DNA of 54,831 bases from Sergeia podlipaevii (taxonomy: Eukaryota; Euglenozoa; Kinetoplastea; Trypanosomatida; Trypanosomatidae). The stretch spans positions 1 to 54,831 of the forward strand of contig JASANZ010002147.1 of the NCBI GenBank assembly GCA_030849805.1, read 5' to 3'. Below, in pieces: positions 9,901 through 18,873 of the stretch; the stretch's first letter is position 1, and each line of letters opens with the position of its first letter. The notes below the pieces were generated by a model. It ran no database searches. It was not told the origin of the DNA and was given only the letters and a program-made list of their open reading frames with translations. Made by a program: the position numbers and the translations under genes.

Positions 9901-11589
9901 AGGGGTGCCCGATGGCTTGGGACGGACTCTTCTGCCTCTTCCTTGTCCGTATCGCCAAGCAGCGCTCTTCTCTCGGATAGTGGACGCATTGAAAGTCTTC
10001 AGTCTCTGCTTGGCTTCTCTCGCTTGCAGGCGGAGCGACAGGTTTTCTGGGAAGCCTTGAGTTTCTGGGTCGAGGACACCGAGGCTGCTTGCCGAGCACC
10101 TCATTTTTCTCTCATTCTTCCCGCCGAGATCATGCCTAGTCACAATGTGGTAAGTTTCCCTTCAACTTCTCTTCATGGCGCCGTCGTCCAACGCAGTAGT
10201 AGCACTCGTAGTAGTGCTCGCGATGGAAGCACCGGCACTTCTCAGTCAGAAGTTCAGCACCTTCTACAGAAGCATCTTCTTTTGGCATCAGAGCGCAGAA
10301 AGATGATCACTGCATTGCGGCGCAAGCTGGCGGATGGCGAGTTCGGACCTCTTTATGTGGAATCTGTCGTATTGCCACCTTCAAACAGAACCGTGCCCAG
10401 GGAGATGACATCGCCTAGTAAAATGATGGGCACTGCCATAGAACGTCAGAACGACGTAAGGAGCAGCAATGATGGAGTTAGTTCAACTGAAAATGGTGGT
10501 GATGGAGGGGCCGAGATAGAACTTGTCCTTGATGGGTTCACTGAGGTGTTTCCTGACCGGTATTCTTCACATCAGCGACAGCGCCAGACTTCTTCTCAGA
10601 AGCGCCATGCGAAGCGAGCGGGTCCTGCTCGTGTCAAGAGTACACAAGCGGTGGCACCTCCACCCATGCTGGTCATGGAAGGTGATGGGTTGTACTACTC
10701 TCCAGTCCGCCCTCTGTTGCTATTTAGGGATGCTGGACTGCGAACACAGCCAGGATTCGGGATTTCTGAAACTGTTGTTGATGCTACTGCTGCTGCGTCA
10801 CCCACGAAGAAGCCCCGACGATACATGCGCATTGTCAAGCGAATTCTTACGAGCACGACGACTACCGTCACGTCTTTTGCCCCCCCTACTACTCATTCCG
10901 CTGATCCTCAGTACATGGCAGAGGAACTCTCCGTATGGAGTCCGCGTTTGCTATGCCAGCGTGTCACGCTTGGCTCGCTGAGGGTGGAGGAGTGGGTACT
11001 GCAGACGGCTTGGAGCGCCGAGTCCATTGTCGACTGGCTCTTTCTTCCTCCACTTGCTAGATGCATTGAGCTCTACACAGCAGCTGACAGAGCGACTTGC
11101 TGTGGGTGGACTCGACAGGAACAGGTGGACAGGATGCAGCAAGATATGAGAGAGCAGCTGCTTCTTGTTTTCACAAATAGTGATGTGTCGGACTGCCTCG
11201 AGTTTGTCGGTGATGCACTGGTGGACTACTGCTGCGCCTTTAGGGAACTACATCAATACACACCACATGGAGCAGGGAGGTGGCGGAGAGGGAGTGTCTC
11301 CAGAGCCGCTACCAATAAGCAGCTCTCCACGTGGTTGCCGATGTGTGTAGAGCGGTACTTGTTGGCGTTTCGAGGCGTGTCTTGCGCGAAGAAGAGAGCA
11401 GACACGGCGGAGGCGCTAATCGGTGCGGTGGCGATGGCCACATGGGTGATGCCGCTTCGACGCTTGCTACAGCGTGATGGAGAGTTGTCCACTGCACTGC
11501 CTCAGGCATCTTTGATGGTGTATTGCACTTCTGTGTTGCTCAACATGCTCGACTGTTCTTATGTGCGGAATGAGAGAGAAGCGAAATGA
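6931..11589 (+). CDS. DCL2: Dicer-like RNase III protein, probably DCL2
   Basis: This is a predicted Dicer-like endonuclease that makes small interfering RNAs for the RNAi pathway. The protein has 1552 residues. The clear evidence is a C-terminal RNase III domain: the signature LEFVGDALVDY starts at residue 1423, NKQL follows, and ADTAEALIG starts at 1490. This gives the full acidic set E1424, D1428, D1491 and E1494 with canonical E-x3-D and D-x2-E spacing. No helicase domain and no C-terminal double-stranded RNA-binding domain is visible, which agrees with the unusual kinetoplastid Dicers. I could not place a second intact RNase III centre; residues 121-142 are only weakly reminiscent of one and lack the acids. 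Ser-rich stretches separate the conserved blocks. The DCL2 name, rather than DCL1, rests on remembered gene order (next to SLX1 and PP2A). T. brucei DCL2 acts in the nucleus on retroelement and satellite transcripts. Confidence 0.82.
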   Translation: MFPSAPSEGEVSTASSSTTSSFSSSSSGSSSVDPVSLQLRLQKYLIRSHPSSHSSSHVHSYVSANPSGNRSSNGLRQEVTSTTASIINIKTTQDGRAYDSNHHVQCTSLTASLTPEERTVLATSYRRSGRYALKLAAALFLMLQKEEGNDVYSSSKTLARGMDFLWGREAFGNFYLRRRRQPCKDTNTLDGDVKEDVPLYENTCLAAEGAWKFKLGRMNSSELSMEEMTEITSEWWEEEEGEETSNDDSESGNDASQSADASSYRHTSAVQHQSMYRGGFEACWLDLQGHFNEGVQRHLDELRASGVHVSKMVRKPTVHQHQQQPGTPATAINIPQNAPQQCFEELQTASLSGGSPLEERVTLDAAQVSTSSIDTQASPVLLPKISSTPEELAVIFNCCLKILLSKQKEAVPQRPELCGTELISRDVDVDAPPCVHSSTAAMGVAWMTAMQLFTNAREAFRGLLKEVTPVAAVAGTPSSLQPSQSLLRWLVDAPSSEEAAGVLARVLVRLDLLGKVQHFVLSTTVDAQLPSCKASRPCTLLLLRASCGHIDVVTGVAVKRSHPHMLLRELVPSQLPVGSSSVDMHAYYEVVEDIERWSGEMRERGGRFFSASQPFLRLISACVVKRFAGDSATRTAPPCVEDEKGGSEAAAGERETKGQLKCATTEQLPNITRAAVAKEALGGMATHTATESLCTHILCQLPEELWRQGALVASGLGSASCALLPVSKKFLTSHRKSSVGIAFSTVATLSSSSGVEPEVRSVDSLTSSVKPHVVLIDVHDINTQCIVPAAKNALREGRILDPYMLYDLLPIYSSEGNDALISMLRPTSTKVATSSQKSVSFIFRYESILHPSLQTSASAPTAAGAVAAVSFPSVATANTATTSIIAQKTKFPFFLSGPSSSHERDGIDPEDTGECRSRPHSCHHSTSSSSDDTEKDVSAIVHQRQKQFTASSHVSAATRASLVPPLVDALTEAERCLHIAARTAVAQLKLRGARWLGTDSSASSLSVSPSSALLSDSGRIESLQSLLGFSRLQAERQVFWEALSFWVEDTEAACRAPHFSLILPAEIMPSHNVVSFPSTSLHGAVVQRSSSTRSSARDGSTGTSQSEVQHLLQKHLLLASERRKMITALRRKLADGEFGPLYVESVVLPPSNRTVPREMTSPSKMMGTAIERQNDVRSSNDGVSSTENGGDGGAEIELVLDGFTEVFPDRYSSHQRQRQTSSQKRHAKRAGPARVKSTQAVAPPPMLVMEGDGLYYSPVRPLLLFRDAGLRTQPGFGISETVVDATAAASPTKKPRRYMRIVKRILTSTTTTVTSFAPPTTHSADPQYMAEELSVWSPRLLCQRVTLGSLRVEEWVLQTAWSAESIVDWLFLPPLARCIELYTAADRATCCGWTRQEQVDRMQQDMREQLLLVFTNSDVSDCLEFVGDALVDYCCAFRELHQYTPHGAGRWRRGSVSRAATNKQLSTWLPMCVERYLLAFRGVSCAKKRADTAEALIGAVAMATWVMPLRRLLQRDGELSTALPQASLMVYCTSVLLNMLDCSYVRNEREAK

Positions 11590-12381
11590 TAGTAGAGAGT
11601 AAAGGAAGCGAGAATGTAGAGAGAGAGAGAAAGAGGCTGAGCTTGCTTTTTGTTATTATTATTATTATTTTTTTCTTTTGCAGTTCCTCTACTTATCTAG
11701 TGGTATTGTATCTTACGATTGTGGTACTACTTAGTCTGAGTACTTTTCTGATTACTGTACAGTTGTGCTTTGCATTTTTTTTTTAGTTCATCTCTTTTTT
11801 TTCTTTTCTGTGTCTGAGAAAAACCAAAGAAACAAAAAGTAGAAACTAGGAGCTTTTCTCCTTTACAAAAAATTGGGCGACTACTTCGGTTAAATTGCAT
11901 TTTATTTTCTATTCTTTTTTTTTTTCTCTTCACGTCTTTTTTTTTTCTCATCTTACCATGCAAAGAAAATAAAAACGGTAAGCTTTTTTTTTTCGTGATT
12001 GAGGTGTGTGTGTGTGTGTGTACTTTTTTTTGTAGCGCAAACGTGCATGATTTGTACTACAAGACAATAAAAGTCAACAACAACTCCTTTGCACCTTTAG
12101 ACAGAACCATATATATATATATATACTGCAAAGTAGATACGCGCATATAGTGAAAAGCAAAACAAAAAAGCAACAACACAAAGAGAGTACTTACACACCA
12201 TCTTTACTCTTTTTTTTTTTGAAAGAACTTACACAGGGGATTGCGCACTCGGAAGCCGTAAGCCGAATACACGTATACACTCATCATAGTTTGTTATATA
12301 TATATATATAGAAACAGAGAGCGATACTGTGCGAAGAAGTACATACATCTTTTTTTTTTTTCTTCTTCTTTTTCTTCCGTC
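11590..12381. other. Intergenic region DCL2-PP2A
   Basis: AT-rich, with GA repeats near 11619-11632, ATT repeats near 11656-11670, a TG repeat at about 12004-12021, AT repeats at about 12109-12125 and 12295-12311, and a pure pyrimidine tract at about 12348-12380 reaching the next start codon. No gene is seen. Confidence 0.7.
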
Positions 12382-13332
12382 ATGTCATCCCCGGCAACTC
12401 CTGGCGTTGGCGAGCCAAGCAAGTTCGATCTTGATGAGATGATCGACTATGTGATTCAATGCAAGCCACTGAGCGAGCAGCAGGTTGCTAAGATATGTGA
12501 AAAGGGCAAGGAGGTCCTTCAGAAGGAAGGCAACGTGCACAACGTGCGTGCCCCCATCACCGTCTGCGGCGACATTCACGGCCAGTTTCACGATCTTCTA
12601 GAGCTCTTCAAAATTGGCGGCTTGCCACCAGATACGAACTATCTCTTTATGGGCGACTACGTAGATCGTGGGTACTACAGTGTAGAGACGGTGACACTGC
12701 TACTTCTGTACAAGATCCGCTATCCAGAGCGTCTGCACATCCTGCGCGGTAATCATGAGTCTCGCCAGATTACACAGGTGTACGGCTTCTATGACGAGTG
12801 CGTTCGCAAGTACGGCAGCGCAAATGTGTGGAAACTTCTTACCGACCTCTTCGATTATCTTCCCTTGACTGCTGTGGTCGAGAATGAAGTTTTTTGCTTG
12901 CATGGTGGCCTGAGCCCGACTTTAGACTCTCTGCCTCACATCCGTAGCCTCGAGCGTGTGCAGGAGGTTCCCCATGAGGGTCCCATGTGCGACCTGCTGT
13001 GGTCTGATCCTGAGGACAGAGACGGCTGGGGCATCAGTCCTCGTGGTGCGGGCTTCACCTTTGGCGCTGACATCACGGATCAGTTCTGTCATAACAACAG
13101 TCTCAAGTCAATTGCACGTGCGCATCAGCTCGTGATGGATGGTTACAGCTGGACGCATCAGGACAAGTTGGTGACCATATTTAGTGCTCCCAACTACTGC
13201 TACCGTTGCGGTAACTTGGCGGGTCTGTTAGAGCTGGATGAGCACATGAATAAGTGCTTCTTTCAGTTTGATCCGGCCCCGCGCAGAGGAGAGGCGCAGG
13301 TGTCCAAGAAAACACCTGATTATTTCTTGTAA
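12382..13332 (+). CDS. PP2Ac: PP2A catalytic subunit, Ser/Thr phosphatase
   Basis: This is the metal-dependent phosphoprotein phosphatase of the PP2A group. The protein has 316 residues, close to the family's 305-315. The PPP motifs are GDIHGQ (63-68), GDYVDRG (91-97) and RGNHE (122-126), which carry the metal ligands and catalytic His. PP2A identity, rather than PP4 or PP6, is supported by the C-terminal [10 protein letters not shown] segment and by the invariant TPDYFL tail (311-316), whose last Leu is carboxymethylated in known PP2A. The first 13 or so residues are a small extension compared with human PP2A. The start is supported by alignment of [10 protein letters not shown] with the first PP2A helix, although the ATG follows a pyrimidine tract with no AG between them. 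The PPP4R2-like gene at 15511 is a possible partner, but its usual partner is PP4. Confidence 0.95.
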   Translation: MSSPATPGVGEPSKFDLDEMIDYVIQCKPLSEQQVAKICEKGKEVLQKEGNVHNVRAPITVCGDIHGQFHDLLELFKIGGLPPDTNYLFMGDYVDRGYYSVETVTLLLLYKIRYPERLHILRGNHESRQITQVYGFYDECVRKYGSANVWKLLTDLFDYLPLTAVVENEVFCLHGGLSPTLDSLPHIRSLERVQEVPHEGPMCDLLWSDPEDRDGWGISPRGAGFTFGADITDQFCHNNSLKSIARAHQLVMDGYSWTHQDKLVTIFSAPNYCYRCGNLAGLLELDEHMNKCFFQFDPAPRRGEAQVSKKTPDYFL

Positions 13333-14522
13333 CTTTGAAAGTGTCTGCGATGGCTCAGGGGAAGCATCAAAAAAGAAAAGAGGAAGGAAAGAAAGAAAGA
13401 AAGAAATATTTTGCTGGTGGAGAGGCAAGTGGAAGTCAGCTGCGTGTGCGAAGAAACGTGAGGGCATATATGCATCCAACAATGGAAGAAAACATGAAGA
13501 AAAGAAGAAGAAGAAGAAAGAAAGCGATGAAGAAAGTAGGAAATGGAAAAGATTAAAGCAGAAGGAACAGAGGCTTACGTGCATTTCAAAGCGTTGTACC
13601 TATTATTATTTTTTCTTTCTCCCCCCCCTTCTTTTCTTTAGAGAGCTTTTTTATTCTTCTTTTTTGTTTTTCTTCTCAATGTCTGCCGTATTGTGTCATC
13701 ACTTTTATCACATATATCTCCTTTTTTTTTAAAAAAAAATGAGCATACATATATTTCAGTATATTGCATTGTGGAACTTTATGGCTTTACTCATAGATGG
13801 CGGGAGAGAGAGAGAGAGGGAAGAGAAGGAGAGTTGGTGATGGTGAGATAGCTTGAATAGAGGCTATCGTTGAGAACATCTATATATATATATACATATT
13901 TGAGTTGAGCCACTTCTTGCCGCCATGTCTGTTAGCCTCGCTTCTCTCAATGCTATATATATTACCGATCTTCGTTTTTTTTCTTTCTCCTCTTTTTTTG
14001 TGTGTTCTTATTGGTGAAATTTGTCTGATTGCGTGCGTCTGCCGAGTATCTTTCGTACTATGTAGATTAAGCCACTCCCCCCCCATCTCATAACTCACTG
14101 GGTGTGCGAGGGCGTGGTGCATGCGTGTGCGTGAGAGAGAGGGTGAGGGAGAGATGTGTGCTTGTTTCTTCGTAGTGCCTTTGTATAAGTGTCATCCAAA
14201 TGCGGATCACGTTTCTTTTTTTTTTTTTTTCCGCTAGACGCATTTTCACGTTGGTTCAATCGTTGGTGTATGCCACAATAATGGCGAGATAGGGGAGAGA
14301 GATAGAAAGAGAGAAAATAAATGCAAGAAACAAAATCACGCACACGCACGCACACACTTTCCGCGCGTCTTAACTAAAATTTTCTTTTTTTTATGCCAGT
14401 GCTCATGAATTTGCTTTGCATTTTTTTCAGTTTCCAAAATATCTGCATTCTTCTTTATATATGCATACGCACCTCTTTGTTCATCTTTTCTTTTTTAAAG
14501 GAAATCTTTTTGGTTTTCACAG

Positions 14523-14562
<40 letters not shown>
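14523..14562. repeat. Compound CA-TA microsatellite
   Basis: About twelve CA units pass directly into about eight TA units upstream of RPB10. This is a simple repeat and a good marker for length polymorphism. Confidence 0.9.
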
Positions 14563-14657
14563 GTGCCCCCGTTGTGCGCGACTCTTGCAAACCCATACAA
14601 AATATTAAAATAACAAGAAGGCACTCCCCTTTCATATCTCTACGTTCTGCTTGTTAT

Positions 14658-14691
14658 ATTTTCTCCCTTCTTTTTTTTTTCTTTTTTTTAG
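14658..14691 (+). promoter_or_regulatory. Pyrimidine tract and splice acceptor for RPB10
   Basis: An almost pure C/T tract ends in AG at 14690-14691, followed by a single A and then the RPB10 ATG at 14693. If this AG is the spliced-leader acceptor, as the tract strongly suggests, the gene-encoded 5' UTR is one nucleotide long. Confidence 0.6.
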
Positions 14692-14692
14692 A

Positions 14693-14947
14693 ATGATCAT
14701 TCCAGTTCGCTGCTATTCCTGCGGGAAGGTGATTGGCAATCTGTACGAACAGTACCAGATGCTCCTCGAGGAGGATTACACAGAGGCTGAGGCACTTGAC
14801 GCTCTTCATCTCGACCGTTTCTGCTGCCGCCGCATGGTGCTGTCGCACATTGATCTGATTGATGACCTAGTGCCGTACAGTGTGCCTGTGGTGGGTACCA
14901 TGCCTATGATGACCCCTCTTCAGACTCCTACACCTCATCGTCGGTGA
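14693..14947 (+). CDS. RPB10: RNA polymerase subunit RPB10 (ABC10-beta)
   Basis: This is a small zinc-binding subunit shared by RNA polymerases I, II and III. The protein has 84 residues. The start [12 protein letters not shown] is the family hallmark. The zinc ligands are C7, C10, C44 and C45, in the atypical CX2C ... CC arrangement of this family. The part up to about residue 65 matches the normal length of RPB10. The last 20 residues (Pro/Thr/Met-rich) are a small extra tail. An in-frame ATG lies upstream at 14651, but the 14 residues between are encoded by the pyrimidine tract and removed by trans-splicing, so 14693 is the start. Trypanosomatids often carry two RPB10-type genes; I cannot tell which this is. 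Confidence 0.93.
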   Translation: MIIPVRCYSCGKVIGNLYEQYQMLLEEDYTEAEALDALHLDRFCCRRMVLSHIDLIDDLVPYSVPVVGTMPMMTPLQTPTPHRR

Positions 14948-15510
14948 GGTGGATTGCAGATGAGCATGGTGGGGATGTTGCTACCTTGACTGCTTGTTTT
15001 TGCTCCATATATATTTGGAATATTGGGTAGTGGTAGCGCTAGTCGTGAGTTGAATGGGAAAATAGTGCGCATGCGTGTGTGCACGTCTACGATTGTCTTG
15101 TCGGGACAAGGTCTAATGCGTTTTCTTGAATTAACTGTTTAACACTGGTCCGAATAACAACAAAACGCAAAGCACACACACACAAACAAATTCATGTGGT
15201 GCCGACGGTGTGCCTATCTATATCCATAAAACACCCGTTCTATATTAGTGGGTACGGGAATATACGTTTAACGAAGGTTATGTCTGTTTGTCATTCTGTT
15301 TCTTCTTCTTCATATTCTTATTATTCCCAATTACCATCATCACTATCACCTTCATCTATTTTCTTAAACAAACGTACACATCTTTCGCTGTTCCTTTTTT
15401 TTTTTCGCTCTAGTGGAACATAGTTGTTGTTTAATAAATAAATAAATAAATATATTTATTTGAACCATCTCGTTGCACGTTTGCCTACATTCATATTATA
15501 GCAGCCCAAC
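14948..15510. other. Intergenic region RPB10-PPP4R2-like
   Basis: T-rich. It holds a CA run near 15175-15185, TCT/TTA-rich DNA at 15300-15360, and a TAAA repeat at about 15434-15452. The likely acceptor for the next gene is the AG in a TATAGCAG context just before 15505. No gene is seen. Confidence 0.65.
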
Positions 15511-16206
15511 ATGCCTTCTCGCAACAAGAGCCTCAGCCCCTCCACCAAGGAGGAGGCTGCTTTGGCGACGAAGCGCAAGACCACTGCACCGAACACTGCC
15601 ACCCCCAGCAAAGTAACCGCTGCTTCGGCTCCGGAGCTTGCGCTGACCGCTGAGGAGAAGGTCTTTCTTAGCAACCAACTTGCTCTAATGAAGAAAGGGA
15701 GTCCTCCATCGAGCAAAGAGGGGAAGGACATGTGGATAACCACCACCCTGCCTACGCTCGTGACGATAGTGGAGAAGGTACTCAAGATGTGTGCGGAGCA
15801 CTACGCCATCAGCTACCAGCAGACACAGAATGAGGCTGCGGCAGGCACAGATGGGAAGGAGGGTGGCGGCACTATGGAGATTAGTAGTACGACGATATCG
15901 AATGTCAACTCGCATACCGCGGGGCCAAACACAGCTGCAAGCATCGCCAGTGCCGCTGGCGCAACTACCACCTCTGCAGGCACTCCTACTCAGTTTATGG
16001 AAGAGAACGACTATCTTGTGAGGCAGCTTAGCCAGCAGCAGTGGACCCCCTTTACCTATCAGAGAGTGCTGGAGATCCTCTCGGATCCAAAACAGTATCA
16101 CACCAGCAGCAAGAGCGGTCGTCTTCGTGCCTATGCACTGCAAACATCGCTGCGCAAGTGCCTTTTGGTTACCTACCCGTTGAACACATCAGACACTACT
16201 TGCTAA
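15511..16206 (+). CDS. PPP4R2-like phosphatase regulatory subunit
   Basis: This probably belongs to the PPP4R2/Psy4 family, regulatory subunits of protein phosphatase 4 that act in DNA-damage recovery and RNA-particle assembly in other eukaryotes. The protein has 231 residues. The recognisable part is C-terminal: WTPFTYQRVLEILSDPKQYH begins at W178, followed by a basic helix, and corresponds to the family's PPFTIQRLCELLTDP-type segment. An N-terminal helix (about 78-100, LPTLVTIVEKVLKM) fits the start of the family fold. Between them is a Thr/Ser/Ala/Gly-rich linker (about 105-160). Residues 1-45 are basic and disordered in appearance. The start is the first ATG after a normal AG acceptor. 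The match is to a short motif in a divergent protein, so the assignment is an inference. Confidence 0.6.
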   Translation: MPSRNKSLSPSTKEEAALATKRKTTAPNTATPSKVTAASAPELALTAEEKVFLSNQLALMKKGSPPSSKEGKDMWITTTLPTLVTIVEKVLKMCAEHYAISYQQTQNEAAAGTDGKEGGGTMEISSTTISNVNSHTAGPNTAASIASAAGATTTSAGTPTQFMEENDYLVRQLSQQQWTPFTYQRVLEILSDPKQYHTSSKSGRLRAYALQTSLRKCLLVTYPLNTSDTTC

Positions 16207-16800
16207 GAAAATTGAGGCGGAGAGAGAGAGAGAGCGAAGGAGCGAGGGAGGAGGAAGGTTACCCATTAGAAAAAAAGTCTAACACAATGCATATGTTTCT
16301 TGTGAGCGCGCGCGCATGTGTGTGTGTGTGTGTGCCAGTGATATTACCACCTCTCAAATGTTGAAAAAAAAAAATGACTCTCACTTCTCTCTATAGAATT
16401 CACGTGTTTCTGTTCTTGTTTTGATTTGGAGGTGCTTCATCTGTCTTAGACACTATGGGTCAATTAGAAATGAATTACAAAAAAAAAAAGAAGGGGACAC
16501 ATATGTAACTTAAACTGGAACGTCGTCACTTATTAAATGCAGTTGCACCACGCGGCTACCAGAAAAAAAAAAGAGTGGAGGAAAAAAAGAAACACAGAAT
16601 CGCAATCACTACTTGGGTATTGATTTAATGCAATGCATATTTAGAATGGTGTGAGGTAATTGATTCTCTTACTTTCCTTTCTCTCTCTCTCTCTGCAACA
16701 CATCTTTTTTTCTCTTCGGCAATAAACAAATATTCTAGTGCATTCAGCGTACTACAAGTGAGTATAGCACATTTTTTAAAAAACTTTTTCTCTATACACA
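16207..16800. other. Intergenic region PPP4R2-like to PRP38-like
   Basis: GA repeats lie near 16219-16234, a GT repeat near 16318-16334, A runs at 16363-16373 and 16479-16490, and a CT repeat near 16679-16695. The probable acceptor is the AG near 16764-16765, ahead of a short T/A tract and the next ATG. No gene is seen. Confidence 0.65.
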
Positions 16801-18873
16801 ATGGAGGCACACGTTTTCTGTGGGCCAGAGTTTATTCTCAGAGTTCCCAGGGAGTCCATCTCCACAGTTTTGGTGGAGTCCACTAATGCAGTAGGCAGCA
16901 GCGGTGATGGAAACCATGATAACAATAGAAGTAGCAATGCAAGCGACCCCACCACAGCAAGTGCTAGTGGCGGCGGCAGCAGCAGTTCATCACCTGAGGG
17001 TGGTGTTTCTGATGCAACACAGACAAGGAAGAAAGGGTGGACGGTGCGGCCAGAGGTGCTCTTGGAAATGCAGTCTGAACTCTTTTCTCTCTGCTCTCCC
17101 GCTCTGCAGCGCAGCTTGAACGAAAAGCTGCAGCACATGAGAGGCAGCAATAGCGGTCAGCAGAAACGTGATGACGCGGGTGAGAACATTAGAGGTGCGA
17201 CGGGCATTGGGGCCATACGTGCCGCACCTTCAGCCCCATCTGAGCTGTTGTTTATAGAAGCAAAAGCCACTAATACTACAACTTTAGAGGAGGCTGCGTC
17301 TATTTCGCACACCCGCAAGGTGGTCATTGCTCCACAGCAGAGCTCAATAAGTGGCAGTGTCTCTCCCTCTTCCACTGCTGCTGCTGCTGCTAGTACTACG
17401 GATGCGGAAGACACTGGTAGCATGTTGATACTTGTATACATCACAGATTCACGTGTGGCAGGTCAGGTGTGCTTACTCGCGCTTCGCAGTCGCTGTATTG
17501 CTCTTGTGCACCAGTGCCGTCTCTTTCCATATTTCAAGGCGACTGCGCGGGCGGCACCGGTGGTGCTTAGCGACGTACTTGCGAAACGCGAAGCACTTCG
17601 CGCACGGCACAACCTTGATGCGGACCTATGGAGAGACCTACAGGACAAGCTCACACCAGAGTTTATAGACAACATTCTGCAGCATTCCATCGCACGAGGA
17701 AACCAACAGAGAGGCGGTCGCTTACTGACGGCAGTGGAGCAGCATCAGCAGAAGGTCGAGGCTGTTCTGCACTACAGCGCTGAGCAGGTGCAGTATGTTG
17801 GCGTACTCGACAACGCTGGCGGCCCCAGCCCTTTCCTGCTTGCCATGGGCCTTACCCTACACATGCAGCTCACTGCGGATGATCTCCTCACACACTTTGT
17901 GCGGCATCCACGCCGCGTTGTGCGCGCGATCGCACTCTTCTTGGCCAGATACCTTTTAGCCCCTGAGGAGCTCGGGCCTTACTTTTTGCACGCCATCAAG
18001 GATGGGGTGATGGTGTCGTGCACGGAGGATGCGCGGGTGACGAGCACTATGCAGGAACTCAGTACAAACCTCCTGCGCAACGACGAGGTGGGTGAGGCCT
18101 GGTTGCCCATCTATCATCCTTTCTGGCTTGAGACAGTGGTAGAGACGTGCATCACACGCATGAATGCGCACTGGACACGTAGAGAAGAAGCACGGCAGCA
18201 GCGAAGGGTGGAGGCGGTTGCAGGGGGTGTGGATAGCGATGGGCTTCCTCATTCCTCTAACATGGATGGCAAGGACGGCGCTATGCACTCAGATGAAGAT
18301 GGTGGCGAGGGGGATGAGTTTGCACTGGGCAAGGCTACGGCGCGACGTCAAGGAGGGGCTGTTAGAGGTCTGGATGCACTCAAGGGTGAGGGCCGCGGTG
18401 TGGCTGCTCTAGGCTTTCGTAGTGTCCAAGCCATCGCCCAGTTTGCGAAGGAGCAGGCGAGAACGCTAAAGCCGTTGCGCATGGCCACCCTACTTGCGCG
18501 CACTCGCCATGCGTCGCTGCACGACCTCCAAGATGAAGATGAAGGCGCCGAGGAGCACGTAGGCAGTGGTGACGAGGATGTGGACGATATTGACGAGGGC
18601 GAGGAGGACGATTTTCTTATAAATGTGAATGTGGCAGGAGCACCGTCTTTGCCAGGGACTAGGTTGGAGAGAGGCAGGCGTGGCCGTGACGGCGCTGGTG
18701 GTGCCAACATTGGCGGAGATGCCGGCGCTCCTCCGGTGAAGCGTTCGAGACGAATTGGTGAGGTGTTGGACGCGCATGCCCTGGCGCTAGAGCAAGGACA
18801 GAAGGTGGCACTCTCGCTGCTGGGTCGTACCCAACCATTTAACAAGCATGACGCGCGTTACATGGAGTTCTAG
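16801..18873 (+). CDS. PRP38-like pre-mRNA splicing factor, divergent
   Basis: This is probably a PRP38-family protein, a helical component of the spliceosome B complex. The protein has 690 residues. The diagnostic block is the middle. LTPEFIDNIL and an AVLHYSAEQVQYVGVL helix (about 280-335) precede the Gly-Gly-x-x-PF motif GGPSPF (340-345), then a helix pair corresponding to the family's 'RALGAFYLRL' region (VVRAIALFLARYLL) and an Ile/Trp-rich helix near residue 440. In known PRP38 the GG...PTPFLCL motif and the following helices occur in this order. The N-terminal third is low-complexity and replaces the short PRP38 N-terminus. The C-terminal part has acidic runs (about 570-600) and basic RGRRGRD patches, comparable to the charged tails of animal PRP38. 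Family membership is inferred from helix order and the GG-PF motif; overall identity looks low. Confidence 0.55.
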   Translation: MEAHVFCGPEFILRVPRESISTVLVESTNAVGSSGDGNHDNNRSSNASDPTTASASGGGSSSSSPEGGVSDATQTRKKGWTVRPEVLLEMQSELFSLCSPALQRSLNEKLQHMRGSNSGQQKRDDAGENIRGATGIGAIRAAPSAPSELLFIEAKATNTTTLEEAASISHTRKVVIAPQQSSISGSVSPSSTAAAAASTTDAEDTGSMLILVYITDSRVAGQVCLLALRSRCIALVHQCRLFPYFKATARAAPVVLSDVLAKREALRARHNLDADLWRDLQDKLTPEFIDNILQHSIARGNQQRGGRLLTAVEQHQQKVEAVLHYSAEQVQYVGVLDNAGGPSPFLLAMGLTLHMQLTADDLLTHFVRHPRRVVRAIALFLARYLLAPEELGPYFLHAIKDGVMVSCTEDARVTSTMQELSTNLLRNDEVGEAWLPIYHPFWLETVVETCITRMNAHWTRREEARQQRRVEAVAGGVDSDGLPHSSNMDGKDGAMHSDEDGGEGDEFALGKATARRQGGAVRGLDALKGEGRGVAALGFRSVQAIAQFAKEQARTLKPLRMATLLARTRHASLHDLQDEDEGAEEHVGSGDEDVDDIDEGEEDDFLINVNVAGAPSLPGTRLERGRRGRDGAGGANIGGDAGAPPVKRSRRIGEVLDAHALALEQGQKVALSLLGRTQPFNKHDARYMEF

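Larger units (their letters stand above)
13333..14692. other. Long intergenic region PP2A-RPB10
   Basis: This is the longest gap in the window (1.36 kb). A purine-rich AAG/GAA stretch lies at about 13362-13540, directly after the PP2A stop. T and C runs follow (13608-13630), then GA repeats near 13806-13818, TA repeats near 13880-13894, CA repeats running into TA repeats at 14523-14562, and the RPB10 pyrimidine tract at 14658-14690. Short open frames on both strands are built from these repeats. No gene or RNA is recognised. Confidence 0.65.

Noticed and set aside
13335..13732. Lys/Glu-rich frames after the PP2A stop
   Set aside because: They are simple AAG/GAA repeat translations in a 3' UTR.
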